Origin: Halanaerobiaceae bacterium ANBcell28 | GTDB lineage: Bacteria > Bacillota > Halanaerobiia > Halanaerobiales > DTU029 | DNA: 64,000 nt | Assembly (NCBI GenBank): GCA_037623315.1 | Contig: JBBJJH010000006.1 | Location: 104,572 to 168,571 of the forward strand | Reading direction: 5' to 3' | Shown here: positions 24,403 through 33,889 of the stretch, piece by piece | Position numbering within the stretch: the stretch's first letter is position 1 | Layout: every line of letters starts with the position of its first letter | Program-made: the position numbers and the translations under genes | The notes under the pieces: generated by a model | What the model saw: the letters and a program-made list of their open reading frames with translations, nothing else | What the model was told of the DNA's origin: nothing | The model's database searches: none

Positions 24403-25791
24403 ATGAATCCATATAAATATATTAATTCATTTGTTAAGTTTGGCAGTAAAGGGGGTTATAAACCAGGTTTAGAGAGAATGAAAGCTCTTTTAAATGGACT
24501 TGATAATCCTGAAGACAAATTAAATATTATACATGTAGCAGGAAGTAATGGTAAAGGTTCAACTATTGCTTATTTGAAAAGTATATATAAGGAAGCAGGG
24601 TATAAAGTAGGTGTTTATACGTCACCACACTTACTTTCTTTTAATGAACGAATTGAAATTAATGGACAGTTGATATCTGATGAAGATTTGAAAGTTTTAA
24701 TAAGTAAAATTAAAGCAGTGATAGATAATATGGAAAAAAACAATTTAGCCAGGCCTAGTTTTTTTGAACTTGTTACTACCTTGGCTTTCTTATATTTTGC
24801 AGAGAAAGATGTTGATATTCTTTTGCTTGAAGTAGGACTTGGGGGTCGTCTTGATGCTACCAATGTTATCAAATCTCCACTAGCAAGTGTTATAACAAGT
24901 ATTAGTCTTGAACATACTGCTATTTTAGGAGACACACTCGGGAAAATAGCTAGAGAAAAAGCAGGAATTATTAAAGGAACTAGTATAGTAATAACTGGAG
25001 TAAGGGAAAAGGAAGCTTTAAATGTCATTGCAAAAATAGCTAAAGAAAAAAAATCACAATTAAGTGTAATCAATGAACTTTATGAATACAGGATTAAAGA
25101 AACTAGTCTTGAAGGTCAAGTCTTTTCACTGAAATATATAAAAGATAGGGTTAAAGGAAGTGAACTTAAAGGAGAAAGCGAAAGCTTAGTTTCTGATGGG
25201 AATTATGAGATTAGCTTATTGGGAGATTATCAAGTTGGAAATGCTATTTTGGCTATGGAAGTGATAAATAAGCTTTTACCTCAATACAAGGTTTCAAAAA
25301 AAGCATTAATAAATGGCTTGCAGAAAGCTTATATTCCTGGGCGTTTGGAATTAATTGAAAAAAAACCTATTATAATATTAGATGGTGCTCATAACCCAGA
25401 TGGGATGGAGAAATTAGCATCATTTATTATGTCCAATGCTGCTGAAGAAGATGAATTCAAAGATAGTGAGAGTTTTAAGCAAAGAAAAATATATATGATA
25501 TTTGCTGTCTTGAAAGATAAAGATTTGGAAAAAATTTTAAAAGAGATAAAAAGACTAATAAACCTAGACTTGTATATTTCAAAAAATAATGATCCTAGAG
25601 CACTGGATCCTTCAATAGTAAAAGAAGAAGCAGATTCTATGAAAATATCTAATCAAGTTATGAATTCTCCTTTTGAAGCTTTCAATTATGTAAAAAAGAT
25701 AGCCAATAATAAGGACATAATAATCGTAAGTGGTTCTTTTGTTACCGTTGCTGAAGTTAAAAAGCATATTGAAGGCATAAGCAATGAATAA
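24403..25791 (+). CDS. folC: Bifunctional folylpolyglutamate synthase / dihydrofolate synthase
   Basis: Adds glutamate to dihydropteroate or folates. The Mur-ligase-like ATP motif IIHVAGSNGKGSTIAYLKSI, the omega-loop region TSPHLLSFNERIEINGQ, LLLEVGLGGRLDATNVI and the C-terminal domain start PGRLELIEKKPIIILDGAHN are in family order. At 462 aa it is slightly long, with an inserted charged stretch around residues 245-268. ATG follows GAAAGGAAAATACT. It stands upstream of a SPOR protein, which begins 136 bp later. Confidence 0.95.
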   Translation: MNPYKYINSFVKFGSKGGYKPGLERMKALLNGLDNPEDKLNIIHVAGSNGKGSTIAYLKSIYKEAGYKVGVYTSPHLLSFNERIEINGQLISDEDLKVLISKIKAVIDNMEKNNLARPSFFELVTTLAFLYFAEKDVDILLLEVGLGGRLDATNVIKSPLASVITSISLEHTAILGDTLGKIAREKAGIIKGTSIVITGVREKEALNVIAKIAKEKKSQLSVINELYEYRIKETSLEGQVFSLKYIKDRVKGSELKGESESLVSDGNYEISLLGDYQVGNAILAMEVINKLLPQYKVSKKALINGLQKAYIPGRLELIEKKPIIILDGAHNPDGMEKLASFIMSNAAEEDEFKDSESFKQRKIYMIFAVLKDKDLEKILKEIKRLINLDLYISKNNDPRALDPSIVKEEADSMKISNQVMNSPFEAFNYVKKIANNKDIIIVSGSFVTVAEVKKHIEGISNE

Positions 25792-25927
25792 TAAATAACT
25801 CAAAAAAACTTCCCTGGACAAAATCGATAAATCTGAGTATATACAATATTTATTTAAAAGATAGACTAGAAAAAGGTATAAAATATGCAGTTTATTCATA
25901 ATAGTAATAGAGAAGGGAGTGAAGTAT

Positions 25928-26446
25928 ATGGAAAGAAGTAATAATATGTCTTTAACAGTTTTAGTTATAGTATTGGCGATGCTTGGCTTGCTAGTAGGGT
26001 ATTTATTAGGAAATTGGTTTATACAATTGGTTACTGGTGGAACTGAAACACAACATCTAGCAGATTCGGGGAATAGAGTTGTTGAAGAGGAAATTATCTT
26101 GGAAGATGATTCATCCGATTCAGAAGAAAGTATTTCTAATTACTTTTCTCTAGATGATTCCCAAGGAAATTCATCAAATAATCAGAACCTAAATAATAAT
26201 TCTATAAGTCAGAGCCAGCAATTTAGTACTCAGGGATTATATGTACTTCAAGTAGGAGCATTTAATAGTAGACAAAATGCTTTATCCTTAACTAGTGAAT
26301 TACAAGACAAAGGTTTTCAAGCTGTTATAGCTGAAGGTGGAGTACCCTATAAAGTACAAATAAAGGCTTTTAATAATCGTGAGGAAGCTGAGGATATGCA
26401 AAAAGAAGTAGAGGCATTAGGATATGATTCTTTTATTACCCACTGA
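25928..26446 (+). CDS. Membrane-anchored SPOR-domain protein
   Basis: 172 residues: one N-terminal transmembrane helix (SLTVLVIVLAMLGLLVGYLL), an acidic and Asn/Ser-rich linker, then a SPOR domain (about residues 98-172) with YVLQVGAFNSRQNALSLTSE and YKVQIKAFNNREEAEDMQ. SPOR domains bind denuded peptidoglycan glycans at division or sporulation septa. ATG 25928 is 8 nt after AAGGGAG. The stop codon lies inside its own terminator hairpin. Confidence 0.88.
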   Translation: MERSNNMSLTVLVIVLAMLGLLVGYLLGNWFIQLVTGGTETQHLADSGNRVVEEEIILEDDSSDSEESISNYFSLDDSQGNSSNNQNLNNNSISQSQQFSTQGLYVLQVGAFNSRQNALSLTSELQDKGFQAVIAEGGVPYKVQIKAFNNREEAEDMQKEVEALGYDSFITH

Positions 26447-26463
26447 AGAGTGGGAATTTTTTT
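26436..26463 (+). terminator. Terminator overlapping the SPOR gene stop
   Basis: cccact / agtggg stem with a short gaag loop followed by seven Ts; the TGA stop sits at the top of the left arm. The remaining sequence up to 26688 is AT-rich with TATAAT-like boxes near 26595 and is probably the rnf promoter region. Confidence 0.85.
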
Positions 26464-26688
26464 ACCTTGTTTTTGTCCCACAGATGTATTATAATATGTT
26501 TAGTTTGTTTTAACTTTTTTTCTTTTTTTCGCTTTTATATTTATCTATTTGGATATTATGATAAAAAAATTTTCATCTTACAATATAATATGTTATAATT
26601 TATAAAGATAAATATTTACTATAATTTTAAAATTTAAGAAAAAGTAAAAACAGATTATCATATAATACATTAAGGGGTGAAAACATAT

Positions 26689-28014
26689 ATGGGTTCTTTA
26701 ACATTTAAACAGGGTATTCATCCAGAATACAATAAAGAACTAAGTAATACGAAAGCTTTTCAAAAGGCAAAGAGACCTGAGCAAGTCATCATATCACTAC
26801 AACAGCATATAGGAGCTCCCTGTCAACCTTTAGTGAAAAAAGGTGATCACGTGGATATGGGAGAAAAAATAGCTGATAGTGATAGTTTTGTATCAGCACC
26901 TATTCATGCCTCGGTATCAGGTACAGTTAAGGAAATTAAGACTATTCAAACACCGATTGGTAAGTCATCTCAAGGAATCGTTATCGATGCTGATGAAGAA
27001 GATACTCTTGCAAAAGGGATAGCTTCTCCAGGAAGCTTATCAGATTTAAGTCCTGATGATATCAAAAAAATTATAAGGGAAGCAGGAATAGTAGGAATGG
27101 GTGGTGCAATGTTCCCTACTCATGTCAAATTATCAATACCTGAAGGGAAGGAAGTTGACCATCTTATTCTTAATGGTGCTGAGTGTGAACCATATTTAAC
27201 TGTTGACCATAGAATGATGATTGAGCGTCCTAATGATATCATATATGGTACTAAGTTACTAATGAAAGCTATATCTGTTAGTAAAGCTATTATAGGTATA
27301 GAGGAAAATAAGCCTGATGCAATTAAGATTATGAAAAAAGCTACAGCTAATGAGGATGGCATTGAAATAAAAGAATTAGAGACGAAGTATCCACAGGGTG
27401 GAGAAAAGATGTTAATTAAAGCTTTGTTGGATCGTACTGTGCCAGCAGGAGGTTTGCCTTTGGATATTGGTGTAGTGGTGAATAATATTACTACAGCCGT
27501 TGCAGTATCAGATGCAGTAAAAAAAGGTGTGCCATTGATCGAAAGAAGTGTTTCTGTAACAGGAAGTGGAGTTAATAACCCAATAAATTTAATTTATCGT
27601 ATAGGTACAACAATTGATAAATTGATTGAAGAAGCTGGAGGCTTGACTGAGGATGCTAGCAAGGTAATTTTAGGAGGGCCTATGACTGGTTTTGCTCAAC
27701 CTTCATTGGATATTGCCACTGTAAAAGGAACATCAGGTGTTTTGGTTTTAAGTAAAGATGAGGTAGCAGATTTTAATCCACAGCCATGTATTAAATGTGC
27801 TCGTTGTGTTGACGTTTGTCCTCAGTATTTAATGCCTGTCAATCTCTCTAAATATGCAGCAAAGGAAATGTTTGATGAACTGGAAGATTATCAGGTATTA
27901 AATTGCATAGAATGTGGATCGTGCTCATTTATTTGTCCGGCGAAGAGGCCGTTAATGCAATATATAAAAGTCGGAAAAAATGAAGTAATAGCCAAAAAAA
28001 GAAATAAGTCGTAG
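26689..28014 (+). CDS. rnfC: Rnf complex subunit C (NADH-binding)
   Basis: Peripheral subunit that exchanges electrons with NAD. It begins TFKQGIHPEYNKELS. The central part has the FMN/NADH fold with IVGMGGAMFPTHVKL, LILNGAECEPYLTVDHRMM and YPQGGEKMLIKALL. The C-terminus carries two 4Fe-4S motifs: CIKCARCVDVCPQYLMP and CIECGSCSFICPAKRP. I choose ATG 26689 after TAAGGGGTG; an in-frame GTG at 26677 overlaps that site. First gene of the order C-D-G-E-A-B, typical of clostridial operons. Confidence 0.96.
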   Translation: MGSLTFKQGIHPEYNKELSNTKAFQKAKRPEQVIISLQQHIGAPCQPLVKKGDHVDMGEKIADSDSFVSAPIHASVSGTVKEIKTIQTPIGKSSQGIVIDADEEDTLAKGIASPGSLSDLSPDDIKKIIREAGIVGMGGAMFPTHVKLSIPEGKEVDHLILNGAECEPYLTVDHRMMIERPNDIIYGTKLLMKAISVSKAIIGIEENKPDAIKIMKKATANEDGIEIKELETKYPQGGEKMLIKALLDRTVPAGGLPLDIGVVVNNITTAVAVSDAVKKGVPLIERSVSVTGSGVNNPINLIYRIGTTIDKLIEEAGGLTEDASKVILGGPMTGFAQPSLDIATVKGTSGVLVLSKDEVADFNPQPCIKCARCVDVCPQYLMPVNLSKYAAKEMFDELEDYQVLNCIECGSCSFICPAKRPLMQYIKVGKNEVIAKKRNKS

Positions 28015-28032
28015 TAAGGGGTGAAGTAGAAA

Positions 28033-28950
28033 ATGATGAAAGAACAGTTGGTAGTTTCGTCATCTCCTCACATTAGGAGTGCGACTACCGTTAGAGATAT
28101 TATGTGGTCTGTAGTTGTGTCTTTAATACCAGCAGTTCTTGCTGCTGTGTACTTTTTTGGGATAAATGCTTTTCTTATCGTATCAGTTAGTATTTTTGGC
28201 TGTTTGCTAACAGAATTTCTCTTTCAAAAAGCAAGGGGTAAAGAAGTTACAATTAATGATGGTAGTGCGGTTATAACTGGCCTTTTATTGGCTCTGACTC
28301 TTCCTCCTACTGCTTCTTTGTGGATGGTATTAGTAGGTAGTGCAGTTGCCATTGGTTTGGGTAAGCAGGTTTTTGGTGGACTTGGGTATAATCCCTTTAA
28401 TCCTGCTTTAGTAGGTAGGGCTTTTTTGCTGGCTGCTTATCCAGTACAAATGACTAATTGGATGATAGATGGTGTGACAACTGCTACTCCCTTAAACGTT
28501 ATTGCTGAAAGCCAGTATATGACTGTTGAATATTGGGATTTATTTATAGGGAATGTTGCGGGTTCATTAGGTGAAACTTCTGCATTTGCATTATTGTTAG
28601 GTGCAGCATATTTGATTTACAAGGGATATATTAGTTGGAGAATTCCTTTGGGGATGTTATCGTCTGTTTTTATAGTGACTTATCTATTTGGTGGTGACCC
28701 TATTTTTCATCTTTTTGCAGGGGGTTTAATGTTAGGTGCCTTATACATGGCTACTGATATGGTTACTTCTCCAATTACCAAAAGTGGAAGGTGGATTTTT
28801 GGTTTTGGTGCTGGAATTATAGTTGTTATTATACGTCTTTGGGGTGGTTATCCAGAAGGAGTATTATATTCTATTCTTTTGATGAATATGACTGTGCCTC
28901 TTTTGAATCGTTATACTAGACCTCGTAGTTTTGGGGAGGGGGCAAAATAA
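28033..28950 (+). CDS. rnfD: Rnf complex subunit D
   Basis: Integral membrane subunit with covalently bound flavin. SSSPHIRSATTVRDIMW at the N-terminus, DGSAVITGLLLALTLPPTA, GGLGYNPFNPALVGRAFLLA and the flavinylation-type motif GVTTATPLN are visible, among about nine hydrophobic helices. AAGGGGTGAAG precedes the ATG. Its stop shares a base with the rnfG start. Confidence 0.95.
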   Translation: MMKEQLVVSSSPHIRSATTVRDIMWSVVVSLIPAVLAAVYFFGINAFLIVSVSIFGCLLTEFLFQKARGKEVTINDGSAVITGLLLALTLPPTASLWMVLVGSAVAIGLGKQVFGGLGYNPFNPALVGRAFLLAAYPVQMTNWMIDGVTTATPLNVIAESQYMTVEYWDLFIGNVAGSLGETSAFALLLGAAYLIYKGYISWRIPLGMLSSVFIVTYLFGGDPIFHLFAGGLMLGALYMATDMVTSPITKSGRWIFGFGAGIIVVIIRLWGGYPEGVLYSILLMNMTVPLLNRYTRPRSFGEGAK

Positions 28951-29483
28951 TGAAAAAAATAGTCTTGACATTAACATTACTAGGTATAATATCTGCTCTT
29001 TTATTGGCTTTTGTTTATCAGATTACTACACCGATAATTGAAGAACACCAAGAAAAAGCTAGAAGAGAAGCAGTATTAAATGTTTTGCCTGAGTCTGACA
29101 GCTATCAAGAGGTAGAAAAAAACGGTATTATTTTTTATGAAGGAAATGTAGAAAATGAGCTTGCTTTGATAGTTAGTGGCAGTGGTTTTCAAGGTGAAAT
29201 AGAAATAATGGTGGGTGTAAATCCTACAGACGGAATGATTTATGCTATCAGAGTATTAAACCATTCTGAAACACCAGGACTTGGAGCTAATATAACTACT
29301 GATAGATTCTTAGCTAATTTTGAGAACAAACCTTTTGGGGATTATGATGTAGTCAAGAGGCCTATTAATAACGAATATGAGGTAGAGGGTATCTCTGGTG
29401 CTACTATTTCCTCTGAAAATGTTAGCACTATCATTGAAAGTGCTATTGAGAAAGTTTCAACGGTTTATGGAGGTGAGGCCTAA
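28950..29483 (+). CDS. rnfG: Rnf complex subunit G
   Basis: Membrane-anchored extracytoplasmic flavoprotein: a single N-terminal helix (LTLTLLGIISALLLAFVY), then an FMN-binding domain with NHSETPGLGANI and the flavin-attachment motif EGISGATISSENV, where Thr receives FMN by phosphoester linkage in the family. Overlaps the neighbouring genes by one base at each end, so translation is coupled. Confidence 0.95.
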   Translation: MKKIVLTLTLLGIISALLLAFVYQITTPIIEEHQEKARREAVLNVLPESDSYQEVEKNGIIFYEGNVENELALIVSGSGFQGEIEIMVGVNPTDGMIYAIRVLNHSETPGLGANITTDRFLANFENKPFGDYDVVKRPINNEYEVEGISGATISSENVSTIIESAIEKVSTVYGGEA

Positions 29484-30079
29484 TGCAATTACTGGAGGAT
29501 TTTAAAAATGGCTTGTGGCAGGAAAATCCTGTTTTTAGGCTTGTTATTGGTATGTGTCCAACACTTGCGGTAACGAATACTGCAGTTAATGGACTGGCTA
29601 TGGGACTAGCTACTAGTTTTGTTTTGATTTCATCTGAAATAGTAATCTCTTTAATAAAGAAATTAATTCCTAACAACGTTAGGATTCCTAGTTATATATT
29701 AATTATAGCTACTTTTGTTACCTTTGTGGATTATTTCTTGAAGGCTTTTGTGCCAGGGGTAGCAGCTTCATTAAGTTTGTTTGTTCCTTTGATTGTGGTA
29801 AACTGTTTGATTTTAGGAAGACAAGAGGCTTTTGCTTCAAAAAATCCTGTTCACCGGTCAATAGCAGATGCCTTGGGTATGGGGATTGGTTTTACCTGGG
29901 CGCTAGTAATTTTAAGTATAGTTCGTGAGCTATTAGGAATGGGTTCTATTTTTGGCTTGCAAATATTGGGTTCCTGGTATCCGCAAATGATAATTATGGT
30001 TTTACCAGCTGGAGCTTTTATTTCATTAGGTGTTTTAATTGGAATTATGAATTATATTTCTAGTAAAGGGGTGAGATAA
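29483..30079 (+). CDS. rnfE: Rnf complex subunit E
   Basis: Six-helix membrane subunit homologous to RnfA. ENPVFRLVIGMCPTLAVTN carries the conserved Cys that contributes to the membrane-embedded iron-sulfur site, and the second half has VNCLILGRQEAFASKNP with another. Pairs with RnfA to form the ion-translocating core. Overlaps rnfG by one base. Confidence 0.95.
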   Translation: MQLLEDFKNGLWQENPVFRLVIGMCPTLAVTNTAVNGLAMGLATSFVLISSEIVISLIKKLIPNNVRIPSYILIIATFVTFVDYFLKAFVPGVAASLSLFVPLIVVNCLILGRQEAFASKNPVHRSIADALGMGIGFTWALVILSIVRELLGMGSIFGLQILGSWYPQMIIMVLPAGAFISLGVLIGIMNYISSKGVR

Positions 30080-30670
30080 ATGGAACAGTTCACCCGGATT
30101 ATATTATTATTTATAAGTACAGTTTTTGTTAATAATTTTATATTAGTTAGATTTTTAGGTATATGTCCTTTCTTAGGGGTTTCAAAACATGTGGAAACTG
30201 CTTTTAGTATGGGGCTGGCTACTACTTTTGTTATGACCCTAACTGGTATGGCTACATGGTTAATCAATACTTTTATTCTTGAGATGTTTAATCTACCATT
30301 TTTACAATATGTATCATTTATTATTGTAATTGCTTCATTGGTACAATTTGTGGAGATGTTTATAAAAAAGAGCAGTCCGGTTTTATATAAGGCACTGGGG
30401 ATTTACTTGCCTTTGATTACAACTAATTGTGCTATTTTAGGTTTAGCTCTTTTGATACCTTTAAATGGATATAATTTTATAGAAAGTATTGTTTTTGGAT
30501 TTGCTGCTGGTGTAGGTTTTACTCTAGCCATAGTTTTGATGGCTGGTTTAAGAGAGACTTTGGAGTTCGGTGATGTACCAGCTGCACTGAAAGGTGTTCC
30601 GATTACTTTAATAATTGCTGGTATTATGGCATTAGCATTTATGGGTTTTGCAGGTTTGATTTCTATATAG
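30080..30670 (+). CDS. rnfA: Rnf complex subunit A
   Basis: Six-helix membrane subunit. [20 protein letters not shown] and [14 protein letters not shown] hold the conserved cysteines and match RnfA/NqrE. It begins immediately after the rnfE stop with GGGGTGAGATAA as ribosome site. Confidence 0.96.
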   Translation: MEQFTRIILLFISTVFVNNFILVRFLGICPFLGVSKHVETAFSMGLATTFVMTLTGMATWLINTFILEMFNLPFLQYVSFIIVIASLVQFVEMFIKKSSPVLYKALGIYLPLITTNCAILGLALLIPLNGYNFIESIVFGFAAGVGFTLAIVLMAGLRETLEFGDVPAALKGVPITLIIAGIMALAFMGFAGLISI

Positions 30671-30711
30671 TTCGAAAATAAGTCTTTAAGATGTTTTTTG
30701 GAGGTGAAGTA

Positions 30712-31695
30712 ATGGATTCGGTATATATATATTCTATTTTAAGTATGGGAGGATTAGGAGCTTTATTAGCTGCTGGCCTAGGATTTGCGTCAAAGGCTTT
30801 TTCAGTAGAGAAAGATATTAGAGTGGAAAAAATTGAAGAAGCTTTGCCAGGCGCTAATTGTGGAGCTTGTGGGTATGCAGGTTGTTCAGCTTTTGCTGAA
30901 GCTGTTGCTGCAGGTGAAGCCCCTGTGGGAGCTTGTCCTGTAGGTGGAGATAATACTGCCCAGACTCTTGGTGATATTATGGGTTCTAGTTCTGAATCGA
31001 GTGAAGCTTCTGTGGCTCAAGTCCTTTGTAGTGGGGGTTGGAAAGAGACACAGCGACCTGCAGAATATAGTGGAGTAAAAACATGTAAAGCTGCTAATAT
31101 GATTCCTGGTGGGACTAAATCCTGCCAATATGGATGTCTGGGACTTGGGGATTGCGCCTTTGTTTGTCCATTTGATGCTATTGTAATGAGTGAAAATGGC
31201 CTACCTGAAATTGACCCAAAGAAATGTACTTCGTGTGGTAAGTGTGTTGAAGCTTGTCCTAGAAGTATTATTACACTTGCGCCAGTTTCCAAGCTAAATC
31301 ATATACGTTGTTCTTCACAGGATTCAGGTAAACTGGTACGTAAAATATGTGAAGTAGGCTGTATTGGCTGTGGAATATGTGCTAAATCATGTCCTGTTGA
31401 TGCGATTGCTATGGAAAATAATCTGGCTGTTTTAGATTATGATAAATGTGTTAACTGTGGTATATGTGCAGAAAAATGTCCTACAAATGCTATTGAATTT
31501 ACAGCCGAGAGGATTAAAGAAATAAAGATAACTGATAATTGTGTTGGCTGTACCAGATGTGCTAAAGAGTGTCCTGTTGAGGCTATTTCTGGTGACTTAA
31601 AGGAAAAACATGAAATTGATCCAGAAGTTTGTATTAAATGTGGTATTTGTGATGATGTTTGTAAAGTGAAAGGTGCAATAGAAGTGAAGTATTAA
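30712..31695 (+). CDS. rnfB: Rnf complex subunit B (ferredoxin-accepting, polyferredoxin)
   Basis: Receives electrons from reduced ferredoxin. An N-terminal hydrophobic helix, then the 4Fe-4S domain CGACGYAGCSAFAEAVAAGE, followed by six ferredoxin-type Cys clusters (including CTSCGKCVEACPRS, CIGCGICAKSCPVDAI, CVNCGICAEKCPTNAI, CVGCTRCAKECPVEAI and CIKCGICDDVCK). This many clusters is typical of anaerobic Firmicutes rather than gamma-proteobacteria. ATG 30712 is 5 nt after GGAGGTG; the ATG at 30691 would overlap that site. Last gene of the operon, ended by a terminator. Confidence 0.95.
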   Translation: MDSVYIYSILSMGGLGALLAAGLGFASKAFSVEKDIRVEKIEEALPGANCGACGYAGCSAFAEAVAAGEAPVGACPVGGDNTAQTLGDIMGSSSESSEASVAQVLCSGGWKETQRPAEYSGVKTCKAANMIPGGTKSCQYGCLGLGDCAFVCPFDAIVMSENGLPEIDPKKCTSCGKCVEACPRSIITLAPVSKLNHIRCSSQDSGKLVRKICEVGCIGCGICAKSCPVDAIAMENNLAVLDYDKCVNCGICAEKCPTNAIEFTAERIKEIKITDNCVGCTRCAKECPVEAISGDLKEKHEIDPEVCIKCGICDDVCKVKGAIEVKY

Positions 31696-31730
31696 AATGA
31701 TGTACTCAGAAAGCAATTTTACGATATTAT

Positions 31731-31756
31731 GAGCAGCGAGTAAGCTGCTCTTTTTT
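31731..31756 (+). terminator. rnf operon terminator
   Basis: gagcagc / gctgctc stem with a gagtaa loop and six Ts. Confidence 0.93.
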
Positions 31757-31905
31757 ATGTGCTTTTTCAGTAATCACTTTTTATTTGCTTAAAAATGATA
31801 TCTTGAATAAAATAGTGATTACATATTATAATAATATTATAATAAAGGAAATTCATTTTTTTTCTAGAATAATTGTTAATAAAAGTTGGATAAAAAGACT
31901 TAAAC

Positions 31906-32171
31906 TAAATATCTCAAACTTCGCAGAGAAATTTATAGCATAAAGCCTGCTTAGCCATAACTTCATTCACCAAAAAAAGCTACCCCCAACTCCTCTTCCA
32001 GGCTATGAATAACAAAACAAACTAATTAAGTTTAATACGCTGCCACAGTGTTTTGTTATCCATTCATAGCCTTTCATGCGGGGCTGGTGCTTTTTTAATG
32101 TTCATTCAGCAAATGGCTAATCAGGAAGTATATTAAAACTATTATAGCAACTGCGAAGTTTGAGTAAATAT
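31906..32171. mobile_element. Complete family A MITE-like element with terminal inverted repeats and target-site duplication
   Basis: The element spans 31913-32164 (252 bp). Its ends are perfect 14-bp inverted repeats, ctcaaacttcgcag and ctgcgaagtttgag. A 7-bp direct repeat, taaatat, flanks it directly on both sides (31906-31912 and 32165-32171). The interior is one long imperfect hairpin and has no coding frame. With the rnf terminator it accounts for most of the 507-bp gap 31696-32202. The AT-rich duplication could partly be chance, but position and length fit exactly. Confidence 0.8.
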
Positions 32172-32202
32172 TTTAAAAAGAGCTATATAGTAAAGGAGCT
32201 AA

Positions 32203-32865
32203 ATGATGATGAATAATGAAAAAAAAATTCTAGCATTACTTGGTGATTTCTATCATCCAGCAGATTATTACACTGAAGGCTTACAGAATATCTTATCAAA
32301 AGATTTTAATTTGCAAATTGAGTCGGACTACAAAAAAGTAGATTGGGATAATTTAAATGATTATAATCTATTTATCTTAGCTGCCTCAGGTAAATTGAAT
32401 CCAGAGAAATCAGATGAGATATGGATGACAGAAGAGCATGAAAGGAAAATTGAAAGTTTTTTAGAAACAGGTGCTTCTTTATTTGTATTACATTCTGGTT
32501 TAGCAGGTTATAATACTAATAGTTTAATTAGAGAAATATGTAAAGGGCATTTTTTGCATCATCCAGAAGAACATCCTAATATTACTGTAGACATTTTAAA
32601 TAAAGAGCATAGTATTACTAGAGATATAGATGAGTTTCAGATTGTAGATGAGCAATACTTTGTTGATGTGGATAAAGATGATATCAATATATTGTTGGAA
32701 ACAAAAACGGAAGAATATGGTACTGCAGCTGCAGCCTGGGTACATAATTATAAGAGTGGGAAAGTTTATTGTCTAACACCAGGACATACCATCGAGGTTT
32801 TAAATACAAAGATGATGCAAAAACTAATTTTGAATGGTGTTAATTATTGTATGAAAAATAAGTAA
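32203..32865 (+). CDS. ThuA-like (trehalose-utilisation family) protein
   Basis: 220 residues of the ThuA domain, a glutamine-amidotransferase-like fold. KILALLGDFYHPADYYTEGL at the start, DYNLFILAASG, then SLFVLHSGLAGY and GHFLHHPEEHPNI in the middle, and GKVYCLTPGHTIEVL near the end. AAAGGAG lies upstream of three successive ATG codons, so the exact one is uncertain. ThuA proteins work with Gfo/Idh/MocA dehydrogenases (ThuB) on 3-keto sugars in Rhizobiaceae; four such dehydrogenases follow from 35127. It may belong to that pathway, though a cation exchanger and a regulator lie between. Confidence 0.82.
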   Translation: MMMNNEKKILALLGDFYHPADYYTEGLQNILSKDFNLQIESDYKKVDWDNLNDYNLFILAASGKLNPEKSDEIWMTEEHERKIESFLETGASLFVLHSGLAGYNTNSLIREICKGHFLHHPEEHPNITVDILNKEHSITRDIDEFQIVDEQYFVDVDKDDINILLETKTEEYGTAAAAWVHNYKSGKVYCLTPGHTIEVLNTKMMQKLILNGVNYCMKNK

Positions 32866-32882
32866 AGCAAGGATGGTACGAA

Positions 32883-33824
32883 TTGGAATATATGGTTTTT
32901 CTTTTATTCGTTTTAGGCTTAGTCATAATAATTAAAGGTGGGAATGTTTTTATAGATGCAGCTGTTGTATTGGCTAAGAAATTACAAATATCTGAATTAA
33001 TAATTGGAGCAACTATAGTGAGTCTTGGGACAACCCTGCCAGAAGTAGCTGCTTCTGTTAATGCAGCTTTACAGGGGGAGTCCCAGTTTGCATTAGGTAA
33101 TGCTATTGGTTCAATTGATATAAATACAGGCTTTGTATTGGGTATATTAATTATTTTATCTAATATTACAATTAATAAAGCAGTATTTTGGAAAAAGGGC
33201 TTATTTCTAATTGCTTACATGCTAGTTTTAATCGTTCTTTCTCTCGATAATTTTATTAGTAGATTTGATGGCATGATTTTATTAGCTATGATGCTTATAT
33301 ATTTTTACATGTTTATTAATGAGTTTAAAAACAATCCAATAGAAACAAAAGTTGAATATGAAGAGGAGAGCACTTTAGCTATAGTTGTTTTTAATTTATT
33401 ATTAGGTGCAGTTTTGGTAGGGTTTGGAGCTCATCTTTTAGTGGATAATGGAATAAAAATCGCTGATATTTTTGCTGTACCTCCATATATAGTTAGTTTA
33501 ACTTTGATTTCTTTTGGTACTTCATTACCAGAATTGGTGACATCAATTATTGCATTGTTAAAGAAACATCAGGGTATGTCAGTCGGTAATATAATTGGTG
33601 CTAATGTTTTAAATATAGGCTTTGTGGTTTCTTTGACTGCTATAGTAAACCCAATTGAAGTTAGTAATAAAATTTTATATTTTGATTATATGGTCGCATT
33701 ATTATTAATCGTGTTAAGTGTAGCATTTGCCCTCAAATATAATGGATATAAAAAATACAATGGTTTTCTTATGCTATTTATATATTTAGTTTATATTTCT
33801 GTCACAGTACTTGGTTTAGTGTGA
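32883..33824 (+). CDS. Calcium/sodium antiporter (CaCA family, YrbG-like)
   Basis: Ten-helix membrane cation exchanger of 313 residues. The two alpha repeats are clear: GATIVSLGTTLPEVAASVNA with GNAIGSIDIN, and LISFGTSLPELVTSIIALL with GNIIGANVLNIGF. The ion-binding acidic residues in both LPE motifs are present. TTG 32883 is taken as start, with a weak ribosome site (AAGGATGG); ATG 32892 is the alternative. It ends just before a hairpin terminator and follows the ThuA-like gene by 17 bp. Confidence 0.9.
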   Translation: MEYMVFLLFVLGLVIIIKGGNVFIDAAVVLAKKLQISELIIGATIVSLGTTLPEVAASVNAALQGESQFALGNAIGSIDINTGFVLGILIILSNITINKAVFWKKGLFLIAYMLVLIVLSLDNFISRFDGMILLAMMLIYFYMFINEFKNNPIETKVEYEEESTLAIVVFNLLLGAVLVGFGAHLLVDNGIKIADIFAVPPYIVSLTLISFGTSLPELVTSIIALLKKHQGMSVGNIIGANVLNIGFVVSLTAIVNPIEVSNKILYFDYMVALLLIVLSVAFALKYNGYKKYNGFLMLFIYLVYISVTVLGLV

Positions 33825-33844
33825 AAGGTGGAATAAAAGACAGT

Positions 33845-33878
33845 ATAAAAGCCCATGCAATATTGCATAAGCTTTTAT
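33845..33878. terminator. Hairpin terminator after the antiporter gene
   Basis: ataaaagc / gcttttat with the inner palindrome atgcaa-ta-ttgcat. It separates the antiporter unit from the LacI regulator promoter 12 bp further on. Confidence 0.75.
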
Positions 33879-33889
33879 AGTTTCCATAC

